From Proteiniborus sp. MB09-C3 (GTDB taxonomy: Bacteria > Bacillota > Clostridia > Tissierellales > Proteiniboraceae), in NCBI RefSeq assembly GCF_030263895.1, contig NZ_CP127161.1, positions 2,170,001-2,234,000 of the forward strand: DNA of 64,000 bases, written 5' to 3'. Shown here in pieces: positions 44,330 through 52,718 of the stretch. A program made the translations under genes and the position numbers. How positions within the stretch are numbered: the first letter of the stretch is position 1; each line of letters starts with the position of its first letter. The notes beneath the pieces are model-generated. The model was not told where the DNA came from and made no database searches. It worked only from the letters and a program-made list of their open reading frames with translations.

Positions 44330-44971
44330 ATGAGTAATCATATAAAAAAATATGGGATAATGGGGGGAACTTTTGATCCCATTCATGTTGGACATCTAGT
44401 TATTGCAGAAGAGATAAGGTGTAAATTTAATTTGGACAAGGTTATTTTTATACCTGCTGGAAATCCTCCTCATAAAGATTCCAGTAGGATTACATGTGGG
44501 GATCATAGATATCAGATGACTTTGCTGGCTACTGTTTCAAATCCGTATTTTGATGTTTCTTCCATAGAGTTGGAGAAGAATGAAGTCACATATACAATTG
44601 ATACTATAAAGGAATTGAAAAAATGCTGCAGGGATAGTGCAGAATTTTACTTTATTACTGGAGCGGATTCTCTACTTGAGCTTTCAACCTGGAAGGATGT
44701 AGATCAATTGCTCACTATGTGTAAATTTGTTGCTGCTACTAGGCCAGGCTTTCAATTATCTAAAATCGAAACAAAAGTAAAAGAACTTGAGTCTAAATAT
44801 AATAAAGGTATATATACAGTGTCAGTACCTGCACTACAAATATCTTCCACTGAGATTAGAAATAAGATTAGGGAAGGCAAAACAGTAAAGTATTTGCTTC
44901 CTGAATCTGTAGAATCTTATATAATAAAGCATAAACTATATTTAGATAATGTTAAAAAGGATTGTTTATAG
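44330..44971 (+). CDS. nadD: Nicotinate-nucleotide adenylyltransferase
   Basis: 213 aa. GGTFDPIHVGHL is the nucleotidyltransferase T/HxGH motif and ISSTEIR the second signature. Joins nicotinate mononucleotide with ATP in NAD synthesis. The yqeK start follows within two bases of its stop. Confidence 0.97.
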   Translation: MSNHIKKYGIMGGTFDPIHVGHLVIAEEIRCKFNLDKVIFIPAGNPPHKDSSRITCGDHRYQMTLLATVSNPYFDVSSIELEKNEVTYTIDTIKELKKCCRDSAEFYFITGADSLLELSTWKDVDQLLTMCKFVAATRPGFQLSKIETKVKELESKYNKGIYTVSVPALQISSTEIRNKIREGKTVKYLLPESVESYIIKHKLYLDNVKKDCL

Positions 44972-44972
44972 C

Positions 44973-45554
44973 ATGGAGAAATACAAAAATATTATTGATA
45001 AAGTAAGTGCAAAATTGATAGACAGTATTGGATATGAAAGGTACTCTCATTCTATAAGGGTAATGGAGGAAGCTATTAAGTTATCTGCCATATTTTGCTG
45101 TGATGAGAAAAAAGCTGCAATTGCAGGGCTACTTCATGATTGCGGTAAATTTAGTGATGAAGATGAATTGTTGAAAAATGCCTATAATTTTGATATAATT
45201 CAGAGAGATGCTTGTATTGCTAATTCTGCCCTAATTCACGGTGTTCTAGGTGCTGAAATAGCTAGAAAAGAATTTCATATAGAGGATAGAGATATATTAA
45301 GTGCTATTCGATATCATACAACAGGCAGAGAAAACATGACACTAATTGAAAAAATAATATACATATCAGATTATATAGAACCAGAAAGAAATTTCCCAGG
45401 GGTAGATGAGATTAGAAAACTAGCCTATGAGAATTTAGATTTAGCCTTGCTTAAGGCTATGGATAAAACAATAAAGCATATAATAGACAAAGGGTTTTAT
45501 ATTCATCCTGATACAATTAATGCAAGAAACTATCTAATAAATAAAATCAAATAG
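44973..45554 (+). CDS. yqeK: YqeK-family HD phosphohydrolase (Ap4A hydrolase)
   Basis: 193 aa from the ATG at 44973 (AAGGA 11 nt upstream; the in-frame ATG 44949 lies in nadD without a site). HD-domain residues: YSHSIRVMEEA, LLHDCGKFS, ALIHGVLGAEIA, IRYHTTGRENM and ISDYIEPERNFPG. YqeK cleaves diadenosine tetraphosphate symmetrically. The window's CBS-PPase would be a natural target of such alarmones. Confidence 0.95.
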   Translation: MEKYKNIIDKVSAKLIDSIGYERYSHSIRVMEEAIKLSAIFCCDEKKAAIAGLLHDCGKFSDEDELLKNAYNFDIIQRDACIANSALIHGVLGAEIARKEFHIEDRDILSAIRYHTTGRENMTLIEKIIYISDYIEPERNFPGVDEIRKLAYENLDLALLKAMDKTIKHIIDKGFYIHPDTINARNYLINKIK

Positions 45555-45572
45555 GCTTGGAGTGAGTATAAA

Positions 45573-46523
45573 ATGAAGAAATTTTTAAAAACCTTTATGG
45601 TGGCATTTCTAGTATTTTTAGTTATTTTTGGAGGAATTATCACATTTGTTTTGAAAGATGATAATAGTAAAAACACTTTGGTGTCAAATATTTCAGGGCT
45701 AATTAAAGGCGATGATAGTAAAAAAGATATAACTTTTCTTCTTTTAGGTATTGATTCAAAGGATGTAACTAAAGCAAAAGGTCAAAGAACTGATACGATG
45801 ATGCTATGTAAATATGATGATACTACTGGAAAAGTTTCAATACTGTCAATTCCTAGAGATACTATGGCTACAATAAGAGGAAGAAAAAATAAAGAAAAGA
45901 TTAATCATGCTCATGCCTATGGAGGTCCAGAGCTATCTGTAAAGGCAGTTAAGGACCTGTTAGGTATTGAACTTGATTATTATGTAAGAGTAGATTATAA
46001 AATTGTTGAGGATGTAGTTGAATTGATTGGAGGGGTGGAAGTAGATGTACCTATGGATATGAAATATTCAGATCCAACAGCAGATCCACCGCTAAAAATC
46101 AATCTTAAAAAAGGCAAACAGACTTTAAATGGTAATGAATCTTTGCAGTTTTTAAGATATAGAAAAGGGTATGCTGATCAGGATTTAGGAAGAATAGGGG
46201 CTCAGCAGCAATTTATGAGCAGTGCTATTAAAAAGGCTCTGAATCCACTTAATATAATTAAGCTGCCTCAATTTGTTGAGACTTACATTAAAAATGTAGA
46301 CACCAATATACCTTTAGATACTATAGCTAAGTTTGCACTTAAAGCAAAAAATGTAGATACTGAAAATATGGAAATGGCAACATTACCAGGTGAAGCTAAA
46401 TATATTAGTGGAGTATGGTATTTTGTTCATAACAAAGAAAAGACTCAAGAAACAGTCAACAGCATGTTTATTGAGCAAAACGTAGTTATGGATGATGGAG
46501 AAAAGGAAAAGTCTAAAAATTAA
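45573..46523 (+). CDS. LytR-CpsA-Psr (LCP) family wall-polymer ligase
   Basis: 316 aa. One N-terminal helix (about 5-26), then the extracellular LCP domain (about 55-210) with QRTDTMMLC, SIPRDTMATI, KINHAHAYGG, and LRYRKGYADQDLGRIGAQQQ. The conserved Arg/Asp residues bind polyprenyl-pyrophosphate. These enzymes attach teichoic acids or glycopolymers to peptidoglycan. Lies between yqeK and rsfS as in many Clostridia. Confidence 0.94.
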   Translation: MKKFLKTFMVAFLVFLVIFGGIITFVLKDDNSKNTLVSNISGLIKGDDSKKDITFLLLGIDSKDVTKAKGQRTDTMMLCKYDDTTGKVSILSIPRDTMATIRGRKNKEKINHAHAYGGPELSVKAVKDLLGIELDYYVRVDYKIVEDVVELIGGVEVDVPMDMKYSDPTADPPLKINLKKGKQTLNGNESLQFLRYRKGYADQDLGRIGAQQQFMSSAIKKALNPLNIIKLPQFVETYIKNVDTNIPLDTIAKFALKAKNVDTENMEMATLPGEAKYISGVWYFVHNKEKTQETVNSMFIEQNVVMDDGEKEKSKN

Positions 46524-46544
46524 TATTAATCAGGAGGTAAAATA

Positions 46545-46889
46545 GTGACTGAACAATTGTCTATAATAATAAAGTCTGCTGATGACAAAAAGGCCTTTGA
46601 TATTAAGGCGCTGAATATATCTAAACTCACCAGCATAGCAGATTATTTTGTAATATTAAGTGGAAATTCTCAGAGGCAAGTAATGGCAATATCAGATGAT
46701 ATTGAAGATAAAATGTATAGCCAAGGCTATGATTTAAGGCATAAAGAAGGATATAGTACTGGAAAGTGGATACTATTAGATTATGGCGATATTATTGTTC
46801 ATGTTTTTCATAAAGAAGATAGAGATTTTTATAATCTAGAGAGACTATGGGCCGATGCTGAAGACATTGATATTGAAGCATTCAAATAG
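46545..46889 (+). CDS. rsfS: Ribosomal silencing factor RsfS
   Basis: 114 aa, GTG start after CAGGAGGT. SIADYFVILSGNSQRQVMAI and EGYSTGKWILLDYGDIIVHVFHKEDRDFYNLERLW are diagnostic for the Iojap/RsfS family, which binds L14 and blocks subunit joining. Confidence 0.96.
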   Translation: MTEQLSIIIKSADDKKAFDIKALNISKLTSIADYFVILSGNSQRQVMAISDDIEDKMYSQGYDLRHKEGYSTGKWILLDYGDIIVHVFHKEDRDFYNLERLWADAEDIDIEAFK

Positions 46890-46905
46890 GAAGAAGGTAT
46901 GAAAC

Positions 46906-47553
46906 ATGGCTATTAATATGAATGGCTTAACTGAGAATTTTACTTTAATTGCAGATGGGTTAGGAAAATTATTAGGTCAAAATTGTGAAGTAGCTTTATT
47001 TAATAGCAAAGATTCAAATTATAAACTATTTTATTCTGTAAATAATCAAATTACAGGCAAAAATTATGAAAATAATATGAACCATTATGAACTTGAAGCT
47101 CTTAATAAAGCCAAAGTTCATAATGGTTGTACAATTTTCTCTTATACCACTAAAGATGGACGAAGCCTGAAGGCGGCTTTGTTTATTTTAGGAGACAGCT
47201 CCAAGGAAGGAGCTGTTATTATGATAATTAGTTATGATATAACAGACTTTTTATTAGCTAGAAAGGCTTTTCAGGTTTTTTGTGCAATTGACGATATAGC
47301 TGAAGATAAATCCGACAATGACAGTAAAAAAGATGGTGAGAATATAACCATCTTAATGGAAAGATTAGTATCAGACATTGTTGATGAAGTTGGAAAACCT
47401 ATATCTTATCTTAGCAAAGAGGAGAAGGTTAAAATTGTTAGTCTTTTAAACAATAAGGGTGTTTTTCTTGTAAGGGGCTCAGTCGAATATGTTGCAGAAA
47501 AGCTTTGTGTATCAAGATATACAATATATAATTATCTAGAAGAAATACGATAA
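46906..47553 (+). CDS. YheO-like PAS/HTH transcriptional regulator
   Basis: 215 aa. N-terminal YheO-like PAS domain (about 8-120, LGQNCEVALFN...DGRSLKAALFIL) and C-terminal helix-turn-helix (about 165-215) ending GSVEYVAEKLCVSRYTIYNYLEEIR. Same architecture as DauR-type regulators of D-amino-acid use, which often neighbour ridA, here 32 bp downstream. It probably controls ridA or amine metabolism; the ligand is unknown. Confidence 0.88.
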   Translation: MAINMNGLTENFTLIADGLGKLLGQNCEVALFNSKDSNYKLFYSVNNQITGKNYENNMNHYELEALNKAKVHNGCTIFSYTTKDGRSLKAALFILGDSSKEGAVIMIISYDITDFLLARKAFQVFCAIDDIAEDKSDNDSKKDGENITILMERLVSDIVDEVGKPISYLSKEEKVKIVSLLNNKGVFLVRGSVEYVAEKLCVSRYTIYNYLEEIR

Positions 47554-47585
47554 AAGAGAACTAAATTATTTAAGGAGGTTACATA

Positions 47586-47966
47586 ATGGAAAAGAAATCA
47601 ATATTTACTGAAGAGGCACCAAAAGCAATAGGACCTTATTCACAAGCAATAACTGTAGGAAACATGGTATTTACATCAGGTCAACTTGGTATCAACCCTG
47701 AAACTGGAAACATGGCAGAAGGTACAATACAGGATGAGACAAGACAATCATTAAACAATCTTAAGGCTGTATTAGAAGCAGCAGGTGCTAAATTAACCGA
47801 TGTTGTTAAGACTACAGTTTTTATAAAGGATATGAATCAATTTGGATTGATAAACGAGGTATATGGTGAATACTTTAGTGAACATAAGCCAGCTAGATCA
47901 TGCGTTGAGGTAGCTAGATTACCTAAGGATGGAAATGTGGAAGTTGAAGCAGTAGCGATACTATAA
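47586..47966 (+). CDS. ridA: RidA family enamine/imine deaminase
   Basis: 126 aa, typical length. [27 protein letters not shown] and the C-terminal [22 protein letters not shown] contain the conserved Arg that binds the substrate carboxylate. Hydrolyses reactive 2-aminoacrylate to pyruvate and ammonia. AAGGAGGT upstream. Confidence 0.97.
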   Translation: MEKKSIFTEEAPKAIGPYSQAITVGNMVFTSGQLGINPETGNMAEGTIQDETRQSLNNLKAVLEAAGAKLTDVVKTTVFIKDMNQFGLINEVYGEYFSEHKPARSCVEVARLPKDGNVEVEAVAIL

Positions 47967-47992
47967 AAGGTGACATTATGTCACCTTTTTCT
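47966..47992 (+). terminator. Rho-independent terminator after ridA
   Basis: AAAAGGTGACA/TGTCACCTTTT with a 3-4 nt loop and T-run; starts at the stop codon. Confidence 0.85.
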
Positions 47993-48091
47993 GTTAGTTG
48001 GATTATTTCGAATAAGCTTGGAACATTGAAATGCATTTCGAGTCCCATAACCTTCAGTGTGCTGTCTGACATTGAAAGTGTCTTTCTAGAC

Positions 48092-49378
48092 CTACTTTAT
48101 ATATAAATAAGATTGCCTTCTATTTTTTCTTATTCTTCTCCTCTTAACTTCAACAGATATTCTCCAGCCCAATAGCAATATAATTAACCATACCCACCAT
48201 TTTTTAAAAATTGAATCCTTACTATTTATACTAACTACTTCAAGGGCTCCTTTTTGATTTACCTCCATGGCAGAAACAATATTTCCAGTTTCAATTACTT
48301 TACCATCTAACTCAAGTTCGATTTTTCCTATAACTTGTCCCTTAGAAATTGGTGCAGAGATTTTTTCAGGAAGAACAATCTTTCTTTTGATTTCACTTTC
48401 TCTTCCTTTAGGTACAAGACTAAATAGGTCATTGCCTACTATCCCTGTAACAATTTCCTTATCCCCGTTTTCAACATTAATATTATCAATAAATTCATTT
48501 TTAAAAGCAAGTTTGACACTTGAAAAACTATCAAAGCCATAATTTAAAAGCTTATGGGTATCTATGAAAACATTGTTGCCATTTGTTTTTAGAACTACAC
48601 TTATAAGTTTCTGACCATTTCTTTCTGCAGAAGACACTAAACAACTCTGAGCTTCAGGAGTATAGCCCGTTTTTATGCCATTAGCACCGTCATATTTTAT
48701 AGCTACATTGCTTCCATTGACATTTATTTTTTCTGTTCCATATATTAACTTATTTGATGATTTTAAAGGTCTTGAGACCGATTTTTTATTAGTAGGCTCT
48801 ATTGTATATGTATATGAAGATACAATACTTTTAAAGAAATCATTTTTCATCGCATATTTTGCAATCATTGCCAAGTCATATGCAGTAGTGAAATGATTAT
48901 CATCATGTAGTCCATTTGCATTTACAAAATTAGAGTTTTTTGTCCCTATTTCTTTGGCTTTACTGTTCATCAGTTTTGCAAACTCTTCTGTGGAACCAGA
49001 TATTTGTTTACCGATTACTGCTGCAGCATCATTAGCTGACTCTATAAGAGTTGCATAAATTAAGTCCTTCATAGTTACTATTTCGTCTGGTTCAAGGGCT
49101 ATATGACTCCCAGCAATTTCGTAGGGAGTTTCCTTATCAACTGTTACTTTTTGATCAAGATTACCTTTTTCAATGGCTATTATTGCAGTTAGCATTTTTG
49201 TTGTACTTGCAGGAAACATTTTTTCATGTATATTCTTTTCAAAAAGTATTTTTCCAGTATCTGCATCAATTAAAATAGCAGCTTCAGCAGATATATCTGG
49301 TTCATCAGCAAATACGTATTTTTCAAAATTAAAAACTAAAAACAATAGCATAAAAAAAACAATAAATTTTTTCAACAT
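48092..49378 (-). CDS. dacF: D-alanyl-D-alanine carboxypeptidase (DacF/PBP5 family)
   Basis: 428 aa from the minus-strand ATG at 49378 after GGAGGTGGT; upstream in-frame codons lack a site. Signal peptide (MLKKFIVFFMLLFLVFNF...), SxxK in PASTTKML, SxN in ESANDAA, and KTG in GIKTGYT make an active S11 peptidase; a PBP5_C beta domain (about 275-370) and a C-terminal helix WWVWLIILLLGW with basic tail follow. Trims pentapeptides in the wall or cortex. Only substantial minus-strand gene; divergent from comEA. Confidence 0.95.
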   Translation of the reverse strand: MLKKFIVFFMLLFLVFNFEKYVFADEPDISAEAAILIDADTGKILFEKNIHEKMFPASTTKMLTAIIAIEKGNLDQKVTVDKETPYEIAGSHIALEPDEIVTMKDLIYATLIESANDAAAVIGKQISGSTEEFAKLMNSKAKEIGTKNSNFVNANGLHDDNHFTTAYDLAMIAKYAMKNDFFKSIVSSYTYTIEPTNKKSVSRPLKSSNKLIYGTEKINVNGSNVAIKYDGANGIKTGYTPEAQSCLVSSAERNGQKLISVVLKTNGNNVFIDTHKLLNYGFDSFSSVKLAFKNEFIDNINVENGDKEIVTGIVGNDLFSLVPKGRESEIKRKIVLPEKISAPISKGQVIGKIELELDGKVIETGNIVSAMEVNQKGALEVVSINSKDSIFKKWWVWLIILLLGWRISVEVKRRRIRKNRRQSYLYIK

Positions 49379-49546
49379 ACCACCTCCGCTTATAACTACC
49401 TTATAGTATATCAAAATATGACATTATTTTTAAGTCAAATACGTATTTTTTAAAAAAATATTTGACTTTATAGAAACTATTTGAAGGATATAGATGTATC
49501 TTATAGAATAATGTGGTAAGAATATGTATATACTGGGGTGAATTCT
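49379..49546. promoter_or_regulatory. Divergent promoter region dacF/comEA
   Basis: 168 bp of AT-rich DNA between divergent genes. TTGACTT near 49462 and TATAGA boxes nearby could serve comEA; on the other strand GACTTAAAAATAATGTCATATTTTG holds potential elements for dacF. No clear operator. Confidence 0.4.
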
Positions 49547-50179
49547 ATGAGTAACTTTACAAAAAGAGAACAAATAGTTATACTAATATTTGTTATTATA
49601 GTTGCATTAGGGTATAAAATATATATGAAAAAAGACCTAGAATTAATAAAGGCAGATACAAATCTTGAAGATAATGAGATAATTAGTTCAAAAATCACAA
49701 ATTTGGATAATGAAAATGTAAAAAATGAGATTGAGGAAGGCTCACCTAATAAGATAATAGTACATATAGATGGAGAAGTAATAAATCCTGGTGTAATTGA
49801 ATTAAATGAAGGCGCTAGGATAATAGATGCAGTTAATATTGCTGGAGGATTAACTCAATATGCAGATGAAAAGAGGATAAATCTAGCGAAAAAGGTTCAA
49901 GATGAAGAAAAAATCTACATTCCTAAGGTTGGTGAGGATGTTTCTGATTTAGAAACTACGTTCGTGAATCATGACAGTCCCAATCAAGGAAAAGTTAATA
50001 TAAATACTGCAACAAAGGAAGAACTTCAAAGCCTTTCTGGAATAGGTCCAGTTTTAGCTGAAAGAATAATTGAATATAGGCAAAATCACAAGTTTTCAAA
50101 TATAGATGATATAAAAAAAGTAGCAGGAATAGGAGATAAAAAGTTTGAATCAATAAAGGACTTTATAGTAGTTAAATAA
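49547..50179 (+). CDS. comEA: ComEA-family DNA-binding protein
   Basis: 210 aa from the ATG at 49547 after GGGGTGA. One helix (about 9-24) anchors it. An SLBB domain (about 68-115, VHIDGEVINPGVIELNEGARIIDAV) precedes a double helix-hairpin-helix (about 146-208, VNINTATKEELQSLSGIGP). ComEA binds incoming DNA outside the membrane in transformation. comEC and comEB are not adjacent. Confidence 0.93.
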   Translation: MSNFTKREQIVILIFVIIVALGYKIYMKKDLELIKADTNLEDNEIISSKITNLDNENVKNEIEEGSPNKIIVHIDGEVINPGVIELNEGARIIDAVNIAGGLTQYADEKRINLAKKVQDEEKIYIPKVGEDVSDLETTFVNHDSPNQGKVNINTATKEELQSLSGIGPVLAERIIEYRQNHKFSNIDDIKKVAGIGDKKFESIKDFIVVK

Positions 50180-50191
50180 GGGGTGAAAATT

Positions 50192-51232
50192 ATGACATTA
50201 AAAGAAAAAAGACTTACAGAAATGACAAAAAGTTCAGGCTGAGCAGCTAAAATAGGTCCTGATACCTTGGCACAGGTACTGTGTCAATTACCAAAAGCTA
50301 TTGATGAAAATCTAATTGTAGGTATAGAAACCTCTGATGATGCAGCTGTTTATAAAATAAATGAAGATACTGCACTTATTCAGACAATAGATTTTTTTAC
50401 ACCAGTTGTAGATGATCCTTATACATTTGGCCAAATTGCAGCTACTAACTCATTAAGTGATGTATATGCAATGGGAGGAGAGCCAAAGCTAGCAATGAAT
50501 ATTATTTGCTTTCCAACATGTCTATCACCAAATATAATGGCTGAAATACTAAAAGGGGGCTATGATAAGGTTGCAGAAGCAAATGCGATACTTATAGGGG
50601 GACATACTGTAGAGGATGACGAACCTAAATATGGCCTTAGTGTAAGTGGATTTATACATCCAAGCGAAGTACTTACAAACTGCAATGCAAAAGTAGGAGA
50701 TATATTGATATTGACCAAGCCAATAGGAATTGGAGTAATAAATACTGCTATAAAAGCACAACTGACAGATGATGACACATATAATAAAGCTGTTAAGACA
50801 ATGACCACATTAAACAAATTTGCTAAGGATGCCATGTTAAAGATAGGTGCTAATAGCTGCACAGATATTACAGGCTTCGGTCTTTTAGGACATACTTTAG
50901 AAATGGCAGAGGGCAGTGGCGTTACAATAAAGATTTATTCTAATAAGGTTCCTGTTTTACCACAAGCTATAGAATATGCAAAAATGGGACTTGTACCTTC
51001 AGGTGCGTATTCGAATATGGGCTTTATAGGTAATAAGGTCACCTTTAGTAACGACGTAGCTCAGGAGATGAAGGATATTTTATTTGACCCTCAGACTTCA
51101 GGAGGACTATTGATTTCTGTGGAAGCTAAGAAAGCAAAAGCTTTATTAGAATTGCTAGAGAACAGTACTACAGAGTATGGAATTATTGGAGAAGTAATTG
51201 AAAAACAAAATGAATATATTATGGTGGAATAG
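50192..51232 (+). CDS. selD: Selenide water dikinase, selenocysteine-containing
   Basis: 346 aa counting Sec. The ATG at 50192 follows GGGGTGA, and the frame runs MTLKEKRLTEMTKSSG, then TGA at 50240-50242 (codon 17), then AAKIGPDTLAQVL and onward without another stop. Residue 17 and Lys20 coincide with Cys17 and Lys20 of E. coli SelD, so the TGA encodes the catalytic Sec. GIETSDDAAVYKI, TIDFFTPVVDDPY and a TDITGFGLLGH motif complete the enzyme. Makes selenophosphate from selenide and ATP for tRNA-Sec. First gene of selDAB, with tRNA-Sec 6 kb on. Confidence 0.96.
50267..50287 (+). promoter_or_regulatory. Candidate bacterial SECIS hairpin in selD
   Basis: TTGGCACAG (50267-50275) pairs with CTGTGTCAA (50279-50287) over 9 bp (one G-U), leaving the loop GTA. 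The loop lies 33 nt after the UGA and starts with G, inside the spacing and loop rules described for bacterial SECIS elements read by SelB. Predicted by eye only. Confidence 0.55.
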
Positions 51233-51291
51233 TTATTAGAAACAATAGATAAGAGCAATAGAAAAAAACAATAGAATAGGAAGGATTGTGT

Positions 51292-52713
51292 ATGAATAAT
51301 ATTACAAACTTATACAGCAGACTGCCTAAAATAGATCAAATTTTATTAAGCGAAAAAATTGAGGAGCTTTTTAAAATATCTTCAAGAGAAATGGTTACTG
51401 AGGCGGCACGAGAAGTAATTGCTGAGCTTAGAGAATCCATATCAAACAAGAATTTAACATTAGAGGATTTGGATTATAGAATAAGTAGAGTCACTGATGA
51501 TATTGAGCAAAAAGTAAAGATAGCAATAAAACCAAGACTAAGAAGAGTAATTAATGGAACAGGAGTTGTTATCCATACAAATCTAGGTAGATCCCTTATT
51601 AATAGAGAAACAATGGAGTATATCACCGAAATAGCTTCAAACTATAATAATTTAGAATTTGATCTTGAAAATGGATCGAGGGGTTCAAGATATAGTCATT
51701 TAGAGGATACTATTCGAAAGATTACTGGAGCCGAAGCTGCTTTAGTTGTAAATAATAATGCAGCAGCAGTTGTATTGGTATTAAGCAGCTTGGCTAAAGG
51801 CAAGGAAGTTATTGTTTCCAGGGGAGAACTAGTAGAGATAGGAGGCTCTTTTAGAATTCCAGAGGTTATGGAGCAAAGTGGTGCTGCACTAATAGATGTA
51901 GGTACTACAAATAAGACTCATTTAGTTGATTATGAAAATTCTATAGGAGATAATACTGCTGTTTTAATGAAGGTTCATACAAGCAACTATAGAATTCTGG
52001 GCTTTACTGAAAGTGTATCCTTAGAAGAGCTTGTTGGATTAGGACAAAAGTGTGGCATACCAGTAATAGAGGATTTAGGAAGTGGTGTGTTATTAGATTT
52101 AAGTAAGTATGGACTTCAGCACGAGCCAACTGTTCAAGAATCCATAAAAGCAGGAGTTGATATAGTTACCTTTAGTGGTGATAAGCTTCTTGGAGGACCT
52201 CAAGCTGGAATAATAATTGGTAAGAAGAAATATATTGATTTAATGAAAAAACATCCATTAAACAGGGCATTAAGAGTAGACAAATTTACCATTACTGCTT
52301 TAGAATCCACATTAAAAATGTATTTGAGCGAGGAAATTGCAGTGAAGAAAATTCCAACCCTAAGGATGCTTACAATGACTCAGGAGGAGCTTACTTCTAA
52401 AGCAGAAAAGCTATTGTTAGAGATAGATCAAAAAAACTTAGATAAATTGAAAATAAAAATCACTGATGATTTTTCACAAGTAGGAGGGGGTTCTATGCCT
52501 CTTGAACAGATACCTACTAAATGTATAATGATACATTCGGACGAAATAAGTATAACTTCTTTGGAGAAGAACCTAAGAAGCTATAATACACCTATTATTA
52601 CTCGTATTTTCAAAGATAGACTATATATCGATTTAAGAACTGTAGATGAATATGAGTTTAATGAAGTAGCAGAGGGACTAAAATTCGCTCTTGAGAATAT
52701 TTTAAAGGAGTGA
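51292..52713 (+). CDS. selA: L-seryl-tRNA(Sec) selenium transferase
   Basis: 473 aa from the ATG at 51292 (AGGAAGG 9 nt upstream). PLP enzyme with Lys298 in SGDKLLGGPQAG as the Schiff base and RRVINGTGVVIHTNLGRS, NNNAAAVVL conserved. Converts Ser-tRNA-Sec to Sec-tRNA-Sec with selenophosphate from SelD. The selB start lies 5 bp after its stop. Confidence 0.97.
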   Translation: MNNITNLYSRLPKIDQILLSEKIEELFKISSREMVTEAAREVIAELRESISNKNLTLEDLDYRISRVTDDIEQKVKIAIKPRLRRVINGTGVVIHTNLGRSLINRETMEYITEIASNYNNLEFDLENGSRGSRYSHLEDTIRKITGAEAALVVNNNAAAVVLVLSSLAKGKEVIVSRGELVEIGGSFRIPEVMEQSGAALIDVGTTNKTHLVDYENSIGDNTAVLMKVHTSNYRILGFTESVSLEELVGLGQKCGIPVIEDLGSGVLLDLSKYGLQHEPTVQESIKAGVDIVTFSGDKLLGGPQAGIIIGKKKYIDLMKKHPLNRALRVDKFTITALESTLKMYLSEEIAVKKIPTLRMLTMTQEELTSKAEKLLLEIDQKNLDKLKIKITDDFSQVGGGSMPLEQIPTKCIMIHSDEISITSLEKNLRSYNTPIITRIFKDRLYIDLRTVDEYEFNEVAEGLKFALENILKE

Positions 52714-52718
52714 TACTA

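Noticed and set aside
48267-48896. Plus-strand open frames inside dacF
   Set aside because: They are shadows of a well-supported minus-strand carboxypeptidase with all three catalytic motifs.
50240-50242. selD as a pseudogene with a nonsense mutation
   Set aside because: The TGA sits exactly at the catalytic Cys/Sec position, a plausible SECIS follows, and selA, selB and tRNA-Sec are intact nearby.
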